From assembly GCF_001618385.1 (NCBI RefSeq), contig NZ_BDCR01000004.1, positions 806,001-870,000 on the forward strand: a stretch of 64,000 nucleotides of DNA. Reading direction: 5' to 3'. This DNA is from Paludibacter jiangxiensis. GTDB taxonomy: Bacteria; Bacteroidota; Bacteroidia; Bacteroidales; Paludibacteraceae. A model generated the notes under the pieces. The model was not told the DNA's origin. It did not search any database and saw only the letters and a program-made list of their open reading frames with translations. Shown here one piece after another: positions 27,785 through 36,557 of this stretch (positions are counted from its first letter, which is position 1; each line of letters begins with the position of its first letter). A program made the position numbers and the translations under genes.

Positions 27785-28246
27785 TTAAATCGATTTTTTA
27801 GACGCCCTGTCCATCTGGCGTTTATCTTCTTTTTCCTTCAAAGTCTGGCGTTTATCATAACTCTTTTTACCCCTGGCCACAGCAAGTTCGAGCTTTGCCA
27901 GACCTTTTTCGTTGATAAACAGCTTGGTTGGAATAATGGTGAATCCGGTTTCTTTCGTCGCTCTCACCAATTTTGCCAACTCTTTTTTTGTCAGGAGCAA
28001 TTTTCGCTCCCTGCGGGCTTCATGATTGGCAAATGTACCAAAAGAATATTCTGCAATATGCATATTCTTCACCCACAGCTCATTGTTGATGAAAATGCAA
28101 TAAGAATCGGACAAACCTGCCTTTCCCTCACGAATTGCCTTAATTTCAGTGCCAAACAATTGAATGCCTGCCACGAAAAAATCAGTCAGCTCGTAATCAA
28201 AAAATGCGCGCCTGTTTTTTACCGAAATATTGGAAGCTTTATGCAT
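27785..28246 (-). CDS. smpB: SsrA-binding protein SmpB
   Basis: The 153-residue protein binds tmRNA and delivers it to stalled ribosomes for trans-translation. The OB-fold is full length, with [19 protein letters not shown], the [12 protein letters not shown] tmRNA-binding segment and [20 protein letters not shown]. The basic C-terminal tail ([20 protein letters not shown]) that enters the mRNA channel is present. It starts 17 bp after the Yip1-like gene, so the two probably share a transcript. The ssrA gene itself is not seen in the window. Confidence 0.95.
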   Translation of the reverse strand: MHKASNISVKNRRAFFDYELTDFFVAGIQLFGTEIKAIREGKAGLSDSYCIFINNELWVKNMHIAEYSFGTFANHEARRERKLLLTKKELAKLVRATKETGFTIIPTKLFINEKGLAKLELAVARGKKSYDKRQTLKEKEDKRQMDRASKKSI

Positions 28247-28263
28247 AAATAATAGAGCAACTT

Positions 28264-28833
28264 TTACTGAAGATTGGGAGTCATACCTCTAAGCACTCCA
28301 TAAACCACCACCGGCACGATCATCATAAAAAATGTCATCCCGATTACAAAAACGCCACGTTCTTCAACCTTAAGGTTAAAAACAGATTCTGCTGCTACCC
28401 AAAGTAAAAACGCCGTGTACAAATAGAAAATCCAGAGGAAGAAAAAGCTGGGCATAACCGCCGTTGCAACGAACAGCAAAAACACGATCACAAGACCGTA
28501 TCCAATCACAATAGAAGACTGTTCTTTTGTCGGTGTAATGTTATATCTTTTCTGCATCAGAATCTTCAAAATATACTGAAGAAGGTAAAATGACGCCAAC
28601 AAAGAACCGAAATAAACCAAACCATGTACAATCAAGACATGAATGGGGTAAGCCGGGTGACGATGAAATATCGCCTCCTGAATTATTTTCAAAACAGATG
28701 CTACTCCCATCAACGGATAACAAAACTGCTTCAAAATCTGCTTATTAGTAAAACCCTCCCTCATAAATTGAGGCCATGCAACTTCAGGTTTTGCCAGTAA
28801 TAAAATGATCTTTTTGATAATTTCCTTATACAT
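28264..28833 (-). CDS. Yip1-family membrane protein
   Basis: The 189-residue integral membrane protein has a soluble N-terminus (about 1-35, [13 protein letters not shown]) and about five hydrophobic helices. The KPEVAW opening and spacing of helices fit Bacteroidota Yip1 proteins, whose role is unknown. A -7-like box lies at 28859-28866, and smpB follows at 17 bp. Confidence 0.75.
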   Translation of the reverse strand: MYKEIIKKIILLLAKPEVAWPQFMREGFTNKQILKQFCYPLMGVASVLKIIQEAIFHRHPAYPIHVLIVHGLVYFGSLLASFYLLQYILKILMQKRYNITPTKEQSSIVIGYGLVIVFLLFVATAVMPSFFFLWIFYLYTAFLLWVAAESVFNLKVEERGVFVIGMTFFMMIVPVVVYGVLRGMTPNLQ

Positions 28834-28858
28834 AATTACTCATCCTATTTTATCCGTG

Positions 28859-28866
28859 CAAAAGTA
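28859..28866 (-). promoter_or_regulatory. Bacteroidetes-type -7 box TACTTTTG
   Basis: The minus-strand TACTTTTG lies 26 bp before the Yip1-like start and would serve that gene and smpB. Confidence 0.55.
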
Positions 28867-28976
28867 GGACTTTCGCTTTAAATAGCCAAATTCAAATTTT
28901 GCAAAAAAGAGCCCTCCATTCCACTGTAACTTGCAAAAATACCCAAAACGCCCTCCCTACTTTCAAAAATAAAACA

Positions 28977-28984
28977 TATCTTTG
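28977..28984 (+). promoter_or_regulatory. Bacteroidetes-type -7 box TATCTTTG (ahcY)
   Basis: TATCTTTG is preceded about 18 bp upstream by TTTC. It would start a transcript near 28990 and leave a leader of roughly 180 nt before ahcY. Confidence 0.6.
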
Positions 28985-29016
28985 TCAGCAATTAAGAGAA
29001 AACATGCAGATTAATC

Positions 29017-29051
29017 GCATTCTTCATAGAATCAACATACTATGAAGATGC
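29017..29051 (+). promoter_or_regulatory. Strong hairpin in the ahcY leader
   Basis: GCATTCTTCATAG (29017-29029) pairs with CTATGAAGATGC (29040-29051), a 12 bp stem with one bulged T and a 10 nt loop. It lies about 30 nt after the predicted start of transcription. There is no following T-run, so it is not a simple terminator. It does not look like the known SAH riboswitch to me. The rest of 28834-29173 holds the two divergent promoters and no gene. Confidence 0.55.
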
Positions 29052-29173
29052 TTTGTTGTGTTAATAAGCTATAGTGCTGCATCCATCTTATAAGAGGCTG
29101 TGAAAGAAATACGACAACTGATCGTAACTCAAAAAACGGCTTTCTGTTTCCAAAATAAACCAATAAATATTGA

Positions 29174-30595
29174 ATGATACAGGAACAATTATTTTCGGGA
29201 CTACCTTATAAGGTTGCCGATATATCGCTGGCTGATTTCGGCCGCAAAGAAATAATTCTTGCAGAAAAAGAAATGCCTGGTTTGATGGCATTACGTGAGA
29301 AATATGGCAACGAAAAACCCCTGAAAGGTGCACGCATCATGGGGTCGCTCCATATGACCATCCAAACAGCAGTTTTGATTGAAACACTGGCTGCATTGGG
29401 TGCTGAAGTGCGCTGGGCAAGCTGCAACATTTATTCTACACAGGATCATGCCGCCGCTGCTATTGCTGATGCCGGAATTCCGGTTTTTGCATGGAAAGGC
29501 GAAACATTGGCAGAATACTGGTGGTGCACTTTACAGGCGCTTGTTTTTGAAGGCAACAAAGGACCAAACGTGATTGTGGACGATGGTGGTGATGCTACCA
29601 TGATGATTCACGTCGGAAATGACGCAGAAAAAGATGCTTCGGTTCTCGACAAAGCTGTCGGCGGCGAAGACGAACGCGAACTCTACGCAATATTAAAAGA
29701 AGTGCTAAAAAAAGACACTTCTCTCTGGACCCGCATGATTCCTGAAATTCGCGGTGTATCGGAAGAAACGACTACCGGTGTTCATCGTTTGTATCAAATG
29801 CTGGAAGAAGGCAAACTTCTGTTCCCTGCATTCAACGTAAACGACTCTGTCACAAAATCCAAGTTCGATAACCTTTATGGCTGCCGCGAATCATTGGCCG
29901 ACGGTATCAAGCGTGCCACGGACATCATGCTGGCAGGTAAAGTGGTGGTAGTTTGCGGTTATGGCGACGTGGGCAAAGGTTGTGCACACTCTATGCGCAC
30001 CTACGGAGCCCGTGTTTTGGTAACCGAAATCGACCCGATCTGCGCATTGCAGGCGGCTATGGAAGGTTTTGAAGTAACTACAGTTGAATATGCTTTGGTC
30101 GAAGGTGACATTTACGTGACCACTACCGGCAACCGCGATATTATCCGCATCGAGCACATCGAAAAGATGAAGAACGCAGCTATCATCTGTAACATCGGTC
30201 ACTTCGACAACGAAATCCAGGTAGATAAATTAAAAACGTTCCCCGGCATCAAACACGAAAATATCAAACCTCAGGTAGATAAATATATCTTTCCTGACGG
30301 TCACTTTATACTATTATTGGCCGATGGCCGTTTAGTAAATCTGGGTTGTGCTACCGGACACCCTTCCTTTGTAATGAGTAATTCGTTTACCAACCAGACA
30401 TTGGCGCAAATAGAACTATTCACCAACAACTACGAAGTGAATGTATACCGTTTACCTAAAAAACTCGACGAAGAAGTTGCCCGCCTGCATCTCGAAAAAA
30501 TCGGCGTTAAACTGACCCGCCTGACCCCCGAACAAGCAAGCTATATCGGGGTTTCGCAAGACGGACCATTCAAACCGGAGCACTACAGATATTAA
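29174..30595 (+). CDS. ahcY: S-adenosylhomocysteine hydrolase (adenosylhomocysteinase)
   Basis: The 473-residue cytosolic NAD-dependent enzyme reversibly splits SAH into homocysteine and adenosine. Visible signatures: the substrate-domain [30 protein letters not shown], the catalytic Lys region [19 protein letters not shown], the NAD-binding [25 protein letters not shown] and the conserved C-terminus ending H-Y-R-Y. The insert typical of the long (bacterial/plant) form is present. Homocysteine made here feeds MetH, encoded 6 kb upstream. The long structured leader suggests post-transcriptional control. Confidence 0.96.
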   Translation: MIQEQLFSGLPYKVADISLADFGRKEIILAEKEMPGLMALREKYGNEKPLKGARIMGSLHMTIQTAVLIETLAALGAEVRWASCNIYSTQDHAAAAIADAGIPVFAWKGETLAEYWWCTLQALVFEGNKGPNVIVDDGGDATMMIHVGNDAEKDASVLDKAVGGEDERELYAILKEVLKKDTSLWTRMIPEIRGVSEETTTGVHRLYQMLEEGKLLFPAFNVNDSVTKSKFDNLYGCRESLADGIKRATDIMLAGKVVVVCGYGDVGKGCAHSMRTYGARVLVTEIDPICALQAAMEGFEVTTVEYALVEGDIYVTTTGNRDIIRIEHIEKMKNAAIICNIGHFDNEIQVDKLKTFPGIKHENIKPQVDKYIFPDGHFILLLADGRLVNLGCATGHPSFVMSNSFTNQTLAQIELFTNNYEVNVYRLPKKLDEEVARLHLEKIGVKLTRLTPEQASYIGVSQDGPFKPEHYRY

Positions 30596-30679
30596 TCAAG
30601 TAATAATGAAAATTAGTAATTAACAGTGTGTGATATCTCCATTATTCATTGTTAATTATTAATTATTAATTCAACACAT

Positions 30680-31282
30680 ATGTTCAGTCAACTTTGCAAC
30701 CCGATATTCAAAGCTGCTATTGATCAATACCATCTTACGGATAATGTAGATACTCCTATTAAAAATCCGTATGAACTGAAGACAATTGAATACTATCTTT
30801 TTCTGAAAAACTGGATCGATACGGTACAGTGGCATCTCGAAGATATTATCCGCAATCCGGAAATCGATCCGGTGGAAGCCTTGCAAATCAAACGTCGCAT
30901 CGACAAGTCAAATCAGGATCGCACTGACCTGGTAGAATTGATCGACAGCTATTTTCTGGACAAATACAAAAATGTGCCCCAACTGGACGGTGCGACTATC
31001 AACACCGAAAGTCCGGCCTGGGCTATTGACCGGTTATCGATTCTGGCGTTGAAGATTTATCATATGCAACAGGAAGTTGACAGAAAAGAAGCTTCCGACA
31101 GCCACCGTGCCGAATGTAATAAGAAGCTGGCAATTCTGCTTGAGCAAGAAATTGATCTTTCATCTGCCATTGACCAGTTATTGAGCGATATTGAAGCAGG
31201 TCGCAAATGGATGAAAGTGTACAAGCAAATGAAAATGTATAACGATCCGGCATTAAATCCGGTGTTGTACGCGAAGCAATAG
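30680..31282 (+). CDS. DUF4254 family protein
   Basis: The 200-residue soluble, almost wholly alpha-helical protein has the family features NPYELKTIEYYLFLKNWIDTVQWHLED, the central RRIDKSNQDRTDLVELID and the late ILLEQEIDLSSAIDQLLSDI. DUF4254 has no known function but is regularly found beside glycosyltransferase family 9 genes in Bacteroidota, as here (70 bp upstream). That suggests a role in lipopolysaccharide or surface-glycan assembly. Upstream, 30596-30679 is A/T-rich with TTAATTATTAAT runs. Confidence 0.8.
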   Translation: MFSQLCNPIFKAAIDQYHLTDNVDTPIKNPYELKTIEYYLFLKNWIDTVQWHLEDIIRNPEIDPVEALQIKRRIDKSNQDRTDLVELIDSYFLDKYKNVPQLDGATINTESPAWAIDRLSILALKIYHMQQEVDRKEASDSHRAECNKKLAILLEQEIDLSSAIDQLLSDIEAGRKWMKVYKQMKMYNDPALNPVLYAKQ

Positions 31283-31352
31283 GAAGTAGTAGATTACTAC
31301 AATTATATCAGGAGCAGTTCCTGTCTAACCAGAATCAAAAAGCAAGAGTTCC

Positions 31353-32372
31353 GTGAATATATTAATTACACGCTTATCGGCATTGGGTGATGTTGCCATG
31401 ATGATCCCTGTGGTCAGCTCTATCGCTCAACGATATCCGGAACATAACTTCACGGTGGTTTCAATGCCATTGGTTGCTCCTTTGTTCAAAGGGCTTCCGA
31501 ATGTTGATTTTGTTGCTTTTGAAAAAAGAACATCACACAAAGGTGTTAAAGGAATTCTGAAGCTCTTCCGTCAGTTGAACAAACTACGGAAATATGATTG
31601 CATGGTAGATTTGCACGATGTCCTGAGAACAAAAATCCTTCGGTCGCTCTTTCGTGTTATTGGAACAAAGATTTTTATAATCGATAAAGGAAGAGCCGAA
31701 AAGAAAGATCTTGTTGATAAAGGCTTTCAACATTCAACGCAACTGACATCATCGGTAGACCGATACCGTGCAGTTTTTGCATCCATGGGTCTGACCATCG
31801 GCACTGTAAACAGCAGCCTTCCTTTTGTAGCATTGACATCCGGAGACAAAATTATTGAAACTTTCGGAGACAAAAAAGGCAAATGGATTGGCATTGCTCC
31901 GTTTTCCCAGCATGTTGGCAAACAATTACCGCTTAATAAGGTCGAAACAGTAATTGATTATTTTTGCCAGGAACCTGAAACAACGGTTTTTTTATTCGGA
32001 GCCGGAGATCGGGAAAAACAATTAATTGAAAACTGGATAACTAAATATCCAAAAGCCAGATCTGTTGTCGGCAAGTTGCCGTTTGACGTAGAACTTCTAC
32101 TGATGAAAGAACTGGACGTAATGATGACTATGGACTCCGGCAATATGCACCTTGCATCTTTAGTCGGTACTCCGGTCGTTTCCATTTGGGGTGCCACCCA
32201 CCCTTTCGCCGGATTTTATGGAATGAATCAGCCGGAATCGAATGCAGTTCAACTGCCATTAGCCTGCCGCCCATGTTCCATTTTCGGTAATGTTCCCTGC
32301 AAATTTGGAACGTATGAATGTTTGAATGCCATTGACCCGAAAATCATTGTGGAAAAGATGGCAAAATATTAA
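31353..32372 (+). CDS. Glycosyltransferase family 9 (ADP-heptose transferase-like)
   Basis: The 339-residue protein starts at a GTG (31353). It is a GT-B fold enzyme of the LPS heptosyltransferase family: N-terminal ILITRLSALGDVAMMIPV (acceptor domain with the conserved catalytic-type Asp) and C-terminal MTMDSGNMHLASLVGTPVV-SIWG, the donor-binding signature. Late cysteines (LACRPCSIFGNVPCKFGTYECL) resemble those in WaaC/WaaF relatives. The enzyme acts at the inner face of the inner membrane. The donor sugar is not determinable. It follows DUF4254 and precedes parA by 28 bp. Confidence 0.87.
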   Translation: MNILITRLSALGDVAMMIPVVSSIAQRYPEHNFTVVSMPLVAPLFKGLPNVDFVAFEKRTSHKGVKGILKLFRQLNKLRKYDCMVDLHDVLRTKILRSLFRVIGTKIFIIDKGRAEKKDLVDKGFQHSTQLTSSVDRYRAVFASMGLTIGTVNSSLPFVALTSGDKIIETFGDKKGKWIGIAPFSQHVGKQLPLNKVETVIDYFCQEPETTVFLFGAGDREKQLIENWITKYPKARSVVGKLPFDVELLLMKELDVMMTMDSGNMHLASLVGTPVVSIWGATHPFAGFYGMNQPESNAVQLPLACRPCSIFGNVPCKFGTYECLNAIDPKIIVEKMAKY

Positions 32373-32400
32373 TTGTAGTATAGTTAGAAAAATAAGATAT

Positions 32401-33174
32401 ATGGGTAAAATAATTGCTTTAGCAAATCAAAAAGGAGGGGTTGGTAAAACAACCACAGCTATCAATTTAGCTGCTTCGTTAGCCTCGCTGGGTAAAAAAG
32501 TGCTGCTTGTTGATGCCGATCCTCAGGCAAATGCATCCTCCGGCTTAGGTGTAGATGTGCGTGACGTAAAAAAGAGTATTTATGAGTGCTTGGTTGAAGA
32601 AATAGAACCAAAAGAAGCAATTGTCCCTACAGAACTGAGCACACTTTCAATCATACCTTCTCACATTGACCTGGTAGGAGCTGAAATTGAAATGCTCGAA
32701 ATTGAACATCGCGAAAAAATCATGCGTCGCATGTTGCAGCCTCTCAAAGATGAATATGATTACATCCTGATTGACTGTTTGCCATCACTCGGTCTGATCA
32801 CCGTAAACGCATTGACAGCATCCGATGTGGTTATCATTCCTGTTCAGTGTGAATATTTTGCTCTTGAAGGTATTAGCAAACTACTCAACACTATCAAAAT
32901 TATCAAGACAAAGCTCAATCCGGATCTGGCTATCGAAGGATTCCTGCTGACCATGTATGACAATCGTCTGCGTTTGGCCAATCAGGTGTATAACGAAGTG
33001 CAAAAACATTTCGGTGATCTTGTATTCAAATCTGTTATTCAGCGGAATGTAAAGCTGAGTGAAGCACCCAGTCACGGTAAGCCTGTTTTATTGTACGATA
33101 AAGAATCGAAAGGAACGCAGAATTACCTTGATCTGGCCAAAGAACTGATTGCCAGAGACGAAGCCGAAGAATAA
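32401..33174 (+). CDS. parA: Chromosome-partitioning ATPase ParA/Soj
   Basis: The 257-residue Walker-type ATPase starts at the ATG at 32401, directly before the deviant Walker A (ANQKGGVGKTTTA) with its signature first Lys; the frame is open upstream only because it overlaps the GT9 end. Also visible are the switch region LLVDADPQANASSG, the Walker B ILIDCLPSLGLITVNAL, and SVIQRNVKLSEAPSHGKPVL near the end. It moves ParB-bound origin regions on the nucleoid. parB follows at 58 bp. Confidence 0.95.
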   Translation: MGKIIALANQKGGVGKTTTAINLAASLASLGKKVLLVDADPQANASSGLGVDVRDVKKSIYECLVEEIEPKEAIVPTELSTLSIIPSHIDLVGAEIEMLEIEHREKIMRRMLQPLKDEYDYILIDCLPSLGLITVNALTASDVVIIPVQCEYFALEGISKLLNTIKIIKTKLNPDLAIEGFLLTMYDNRLRLANQVYNEVQKHFGDLVFKSVIQRNVKLSEAPSHGKPVLLYDKESKGTQNYLDLAKELIARDEAEE

Positions 33175-33232
33175 TATTTCCGAAGTAACATTTTTCTATC
33201 TGTAAACCGAAAGCTTTTTTTTGAAAAACGAT

Positions 33233-34120
33233 ATGGTACAAAAACACGCACTCGGACGCGGTTTGGGCGCCCTGATTGATATAGAACCTGTCAGCACCAG
33301 CGGGTCTTCTTCCATTAATGAAATAGCAATTTCAAAAATACATCCGAATCCACATCAGCCACGTACCTTTTTTGACGAAGAGGCATTGGCCGAGCTTTCC
33401 GCTTCGATCAAGGAAATTGGGATTATTCAACCGATCACACTCCGGGAAGTTGACGAAAATAATTACCAGATCATTGCGGGCGAACGCCGTTACAGAGCAT
33501 CGAAAATGGCTGGTCTCACGACCATTCCGGCATATGTAAAGAAAGCAGAAGATGATTTGGTAATGGAAATGGCTCTTATCGAAAATCTTCAGCGTGAAGA
33601 TTTGAATGCCATTGAGGTTGCTCTTACTTTCCAGCGTTTACTCGAAGAATACAAAATGACCCAGGAACGCCTGAGTGAACGGGTAGGAAAGAAACGTGCC
33701 ACGATTTCAAACTATCTGCGATTGCTTCGTTTGCCTGCCGAAATTCAGATGGGCATCAAAAACAAGCAAATTGATATGGGTCATGCGAAAGCCCTTATCA
33801 CCATTGACGATCCGGCCAAACAGATATCAATTTACGAGCAAATTCTTGCCAACCATTTGTCTGTAAGAAAGGTGGAAGAACTGGTACGGGGCAATGAAGA
33901 AAATGTCAGTGCAACTCCGGCAAGCGACACAACCGTTACGCCGAAAGACAAAACAATTACGCCGGTAGAGCACACTTTGATTCAGAATCGTTTGACAGAA
34001 TGTCTGAAATCGAAAGTACAATTCTCATGCAATGACAAAGGGAAAGGTAAAATTACCATTTCATTTGGCTCCGATATGGAACTTGAACGATTGATGGAGC
34101 TTTTTGACAAACTGAATTGA
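33233..34120 (+). CDS. parB: Chromosome-partitioning protein ParB/Spo0J
   Basis: The 295-residue protein starts at the ATG at 33233 (HALGRGLGALI opening); a TTG four codons upstream is less likely. The N-terminal CTPase domain has IHPNPHQPRTFFDEE, the GERRYRASKMAGL motif and ENLQREDLNAIEVA. A helix-turn-helix region (RLSERVGKKRATISNYLRLLRLP) binds parS. The C-terminal dimerisation domain is short. I did not spot a canonical 16 bp parS in the window. Confidence 0.94.
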   Translation: MVQKHALGRGLGALIDIEPVSTSGSSSINEIAISKIHPNPHQPRTFFDEEALAELSASIKEIGIIQPITLREVDENNYQIIAGERRYRASKMAGLTTIPAYVKKAEDDLVMEMALIENLQREDLNAIEVALTFQRLLEEYKMTQERLSERVGKKRATISNYLRLLRLPAEIQMGIKNKQIDMGHAKALITIDDPAKQISIYEQILANHLSVRKVEELVRGNEENVSATPASDTTVTPKDKTITPVEHTLIQNRLTECLKSKVQFSCNDKGKGKITISFGSDMELERLMELFDKLN

Positions 34121-34140
34121 AAGAATAAAACAGCGATAAA

Positions 34141-34803
34141 TTGAGACATCTACTGCTCATACTGTTAGCGTGCATAGTAACGACAAATGCCAAAGCTCTT
34201 TCCGTTAATGATTCAACAAAGGTGGCAAGAGACACAATCGCTTTTTCCCTGCATGAGAAAAAGGCAGCTCTGAAAACGCCTGCCGATACATTAATGCGCA
34301 AGACCATTTTCAAACCAAATCCATCCAGAGCCGTTTGGTTGGGAGCTATTGTACCGGGATTAGGTCAGATCTATAACAAAAAATACTGGAAACTGCCGTT
34401 GATATACGGAGGTTTCGCCGGTCTTATTTATGCAATTTCGTGGAATGGCCGGATGTATAATGATTACAAGAATGCCTATCTGGATATTACGGATAACAAC
34501 CCGAATACGACAAGTTATCTGCACTTTCTAACACCGGATCAGCAGAAGTCTTACGATACAGCTTGGTTGACAAGTGCATTGAAAACCAGAGTCAGCTCCT
34601 TTCGCCGTTACCGCGATTTAAGTGTAATATGCGCTATCGGATTATACGCAATTTCAATGATAGATGCCTATGTTGATGCGCAATTGTCCGATTTCGACGT
34701 TTCTCCGGATTTGTCGATGAAGATAGCCCCCACTCTAATGAATAATGCTTATCAGAGCGGCCTGAATGCTTCTCTTGGCATGAAATTAAAGTTTAATTTT
34801 TAA
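34141..34803 (+). CDS. DUF5683 family membrane protein
   Basis: The 220-residue protein begins at a TTG (34141); no in-frame ATG or GTG precedes it after the last stop. It has a signal peptide (LLLILLACIVTTNAKA) and the family core PSRAVWLGAIVPGLGQIYNKKYWKLPLIYGGFAGLIYAI, with another helix near YRDLSVICAIGLYAISMIDAYVDA. It is envelope-located, function unknown. The parA-parB-DUF5683-transglycosylase order is conserved in Bacteroidales. Confidence 0.85.
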   Translation: MRHLLLILLACIVTTNAKALSVNDSTKVARDTIAFSLHEKKAALKTPADTLMRKTIFKPNPSRAVWLGAIVPGLGQIYNKKYWKLPLIYGGFAGLIYAISWNGRMYNDYKNAYLDITDNNPNTTSYLHFLTPDQQKSYDTAWLTSALKTRVSSFRRYRDLSVICAIGLYAISMIDAYVDAQLSDFDVSPDLSMKIAPTLMNNAYQSGLNASLGMKLKFNF

Positions 34804-34813
34804 AATCAACGGA

Positions 34814-36037
34814 ATGCGTTTTTTGTTCAACTGTTTAATTATCACACTCTTGACAACCTTGCCGCTATATTCTTTTGCTGCTGAAGCAGAAAAGAATGTA
34901 AACGACTCTGTATCAAAAGAGATAAAAAAACAGCTTGAACCGCTTGTTATGCCTGAAGGTTACGACATGAGTTTCAACGGGCTCCTCAACCAATGGTATG
35001 AACGCAAAAACATTAACACCACATTCGTTGATGATAAGGTTGATCCTTATGTCTCTGATTCCGTAATTATTGATCGGTTATCGAAGTTACCTGCTATTAT
35101 GGAACTTCCCTTTAACGAACATATCCGGAAGTGCATTGATTTCTACACCATTCAAAAGCGCAAGCAGGTGTCTTACATGCTGGCGATGGGGCAATATTAC
35201 ATGCCGATTTTTGAAGACCAGCTTCTTGCCAATAAACTCCCCGACGAGCTGAAATACCTGCCCATCATCGAGTCGGCTCTCAACCCCACAGCCTATTCCC
35301 GTGCCGGAGCAGGAGGTTTATGGCAATTGATGGTGTCGACCGGACGAATTTACGGTTTACAAATCAACAGCCTGATTGATGAAAGAATGGATCCGTACAA
35401 GTCTTCCATCGCAGCGGCCAAATACCTAAAAGACCTTTTCCGTGTTTACGGAGACTGGAATCTTGTGATTGCCGCTTACAACTGTGGTCCGGGCAATGTA
35501 AATAAAGCGATCCGCCGCTCGGGTGGGAAACGTGATTACTGGCAAATTTATCCGTACTTGCCCAATGAAACACGCAACTATGTTCCTATTTTCATTGCAG
35601 CAAACTATGTAATGAACTATTACAAGCAGCACAATCTTAACGTTGCTCCGGTTTGCCTGCCAATGACAGACACAATCATGGTGAAAGAAAAAGTTCATCT
35701 GGTGCAGATTGCAGACCTGATGAATCTTCCTATTGCAGAACTCAGAACGCTCAATCCTCAATACCGTCAGGACATTGTTCCCGGCAATTTTCAGCCTTGC
35801 GCCATTCGGTTACCTCTGAATGAAGCGAGTTCTTTCCTGCAAAATAAGGATAAAATAGTTGCTTACAAAGCAGACGAACTCTTCACTAACCGTTTATTGG
35901 TAGAACCTGCAGAAGGCGTTTATTTTGCCAAAAACTCCAAAGCCTCCAAACACTCCGTCAAAGGTTCAAAATCCAAAAAGAAAAGCAGTTCGTCAAAGAG
36001 TCGTTCCGGTAAGAAATCGAAACGAAAAAAGCATTAA
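34814..36037 (+). CDS. MltD-like lytic transglycosylase
   Basis: The 407-residue secreted protein (signal LLTTLPLYSFAAEA) has an SLT domain at about residues 130-270. The catalytic Glu is in LPIIESALNP, followed by AGAGGLWQLMVSTGRIYGL and IAAYNCGPGNVNKAI. A single LysM-like region follows (about 285-345, HLVQIADLMNLPIAELRTLNP). The last 35 residues are a Lys/Ser-rich basic tail. It cleaves glycan strands in the periplasm with formation of 1,6-anhydro ends. It starts 10 bp after DUF5683. Confidence 0.9.
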   Translation: MRFLFNCLIITLLTTLPLYSFAAEAEKNVNDSVSKEIKKQLEPLVMPEGYDMSFNGLLNQWYERKNINTTFVDDKVDPYVSDSVIIDRLSKLPAIMELPFNEHIRKCIDFYTIQKRKQVSYMLAMGQYYMPIFEDQLLANKLPDELKYLPIIESALNPTAYSRAGAGGLWQLMVSTGRIYGLQINSLIDERMDPYKSSIAAAKYLKDLFRVYGDWNLVIAAYNCGPGNVNKAIRRSGGKRDYWQIYPYLPNETRNYVPIFIAANYVMNYYKQHNLNVAPVCLPMTDTIMVKEKVHLVQIADLMNLPIAELRTLNPQYRQDIVPGNFQPCAIRLPLNEASSFLQNKDKIVAYKADELFTNRLLVEPAEGVYFAKNSKASKHSVKGSKSKKKSSSSKSRSGKKSKRKKH

Positions 36038-36103
36038 TCAAAGTTCAACATTCCTTCAAGGTTTGACATTCTGCCATATTGTTGTTTTTAACACCACACG
36101 ACA

Positions 36104-36442
36104 ATGGAACGACTTTATTACTCTATCACCGAGGTTGCCGAACAGTTAAATGTCAATGCCTCATTGCTTCGCTTCTGGGAAAAAGAATTTCCTCAGATAA
36201 AACCCCGTAAAAATGGGAAAGGAACCCGTTTTTATACACAAGATGACATCCTGCTCATAAAACAAATCTATCATTTAGTCAGGGAGCAGAACCTCACTCT
36301 TGAAGGAGCCCGTCACCGTTTGAAAAACGACAAAGACAATGTTGCAAAAACGCAGGAAGTAGTTGAACGTCTGAAAAAGATCCGCCGCGAATTGCTAAAT
36401 ATCCGCAAACAGCTTGTAGCTTCTGCAAAACCACAGGAATAA
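36104..36442 (+). CDS. MerR-family transcriptional regulator
   Basis: The 112-residue protein has an N-terminal winged HTH of MerR type: LYYSITEVAEQLNVNASLLRFWEKEFPQIKP, then RFYTQDDILLIKQIYHLV and NLTLEGARHRL. A short C-terminal coiled coil follows (VVERLKKIRRELLNIRKQLV). There is no ligand-binding domain and no cysteine. It is a small Bacteroidota type often found close to the parAB/mltD cluster; the target is unknown. Confidence 0.85.
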   Translation: MERLYYSITEVAEQLNVNASLLRFWEKEFPQIKPRKNGKGTRFYTQDDILLIKQIYHLVREQNLTLEGARHRLKNDKDNVAKTQEVVERLKKIRRELLNIRKQLVASAKPQE

Positions 36443-36557
36443 AAACCTGCCCAATTTCAAATGCATCTTCATTCTGCTAATCCTTCAAATCGACATAAAT
36501 ACTTGTAACTTTTCCAATAATCTAAACACATCACACCCTTAAAAGAAAAAATTTAAT

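Noticed and set aside
32401-34120. parS site near parAB
   Set aside because: I found no TGTTTCACGTGAAACA-like palindrome by eye. A computed search is needed to exclude it.
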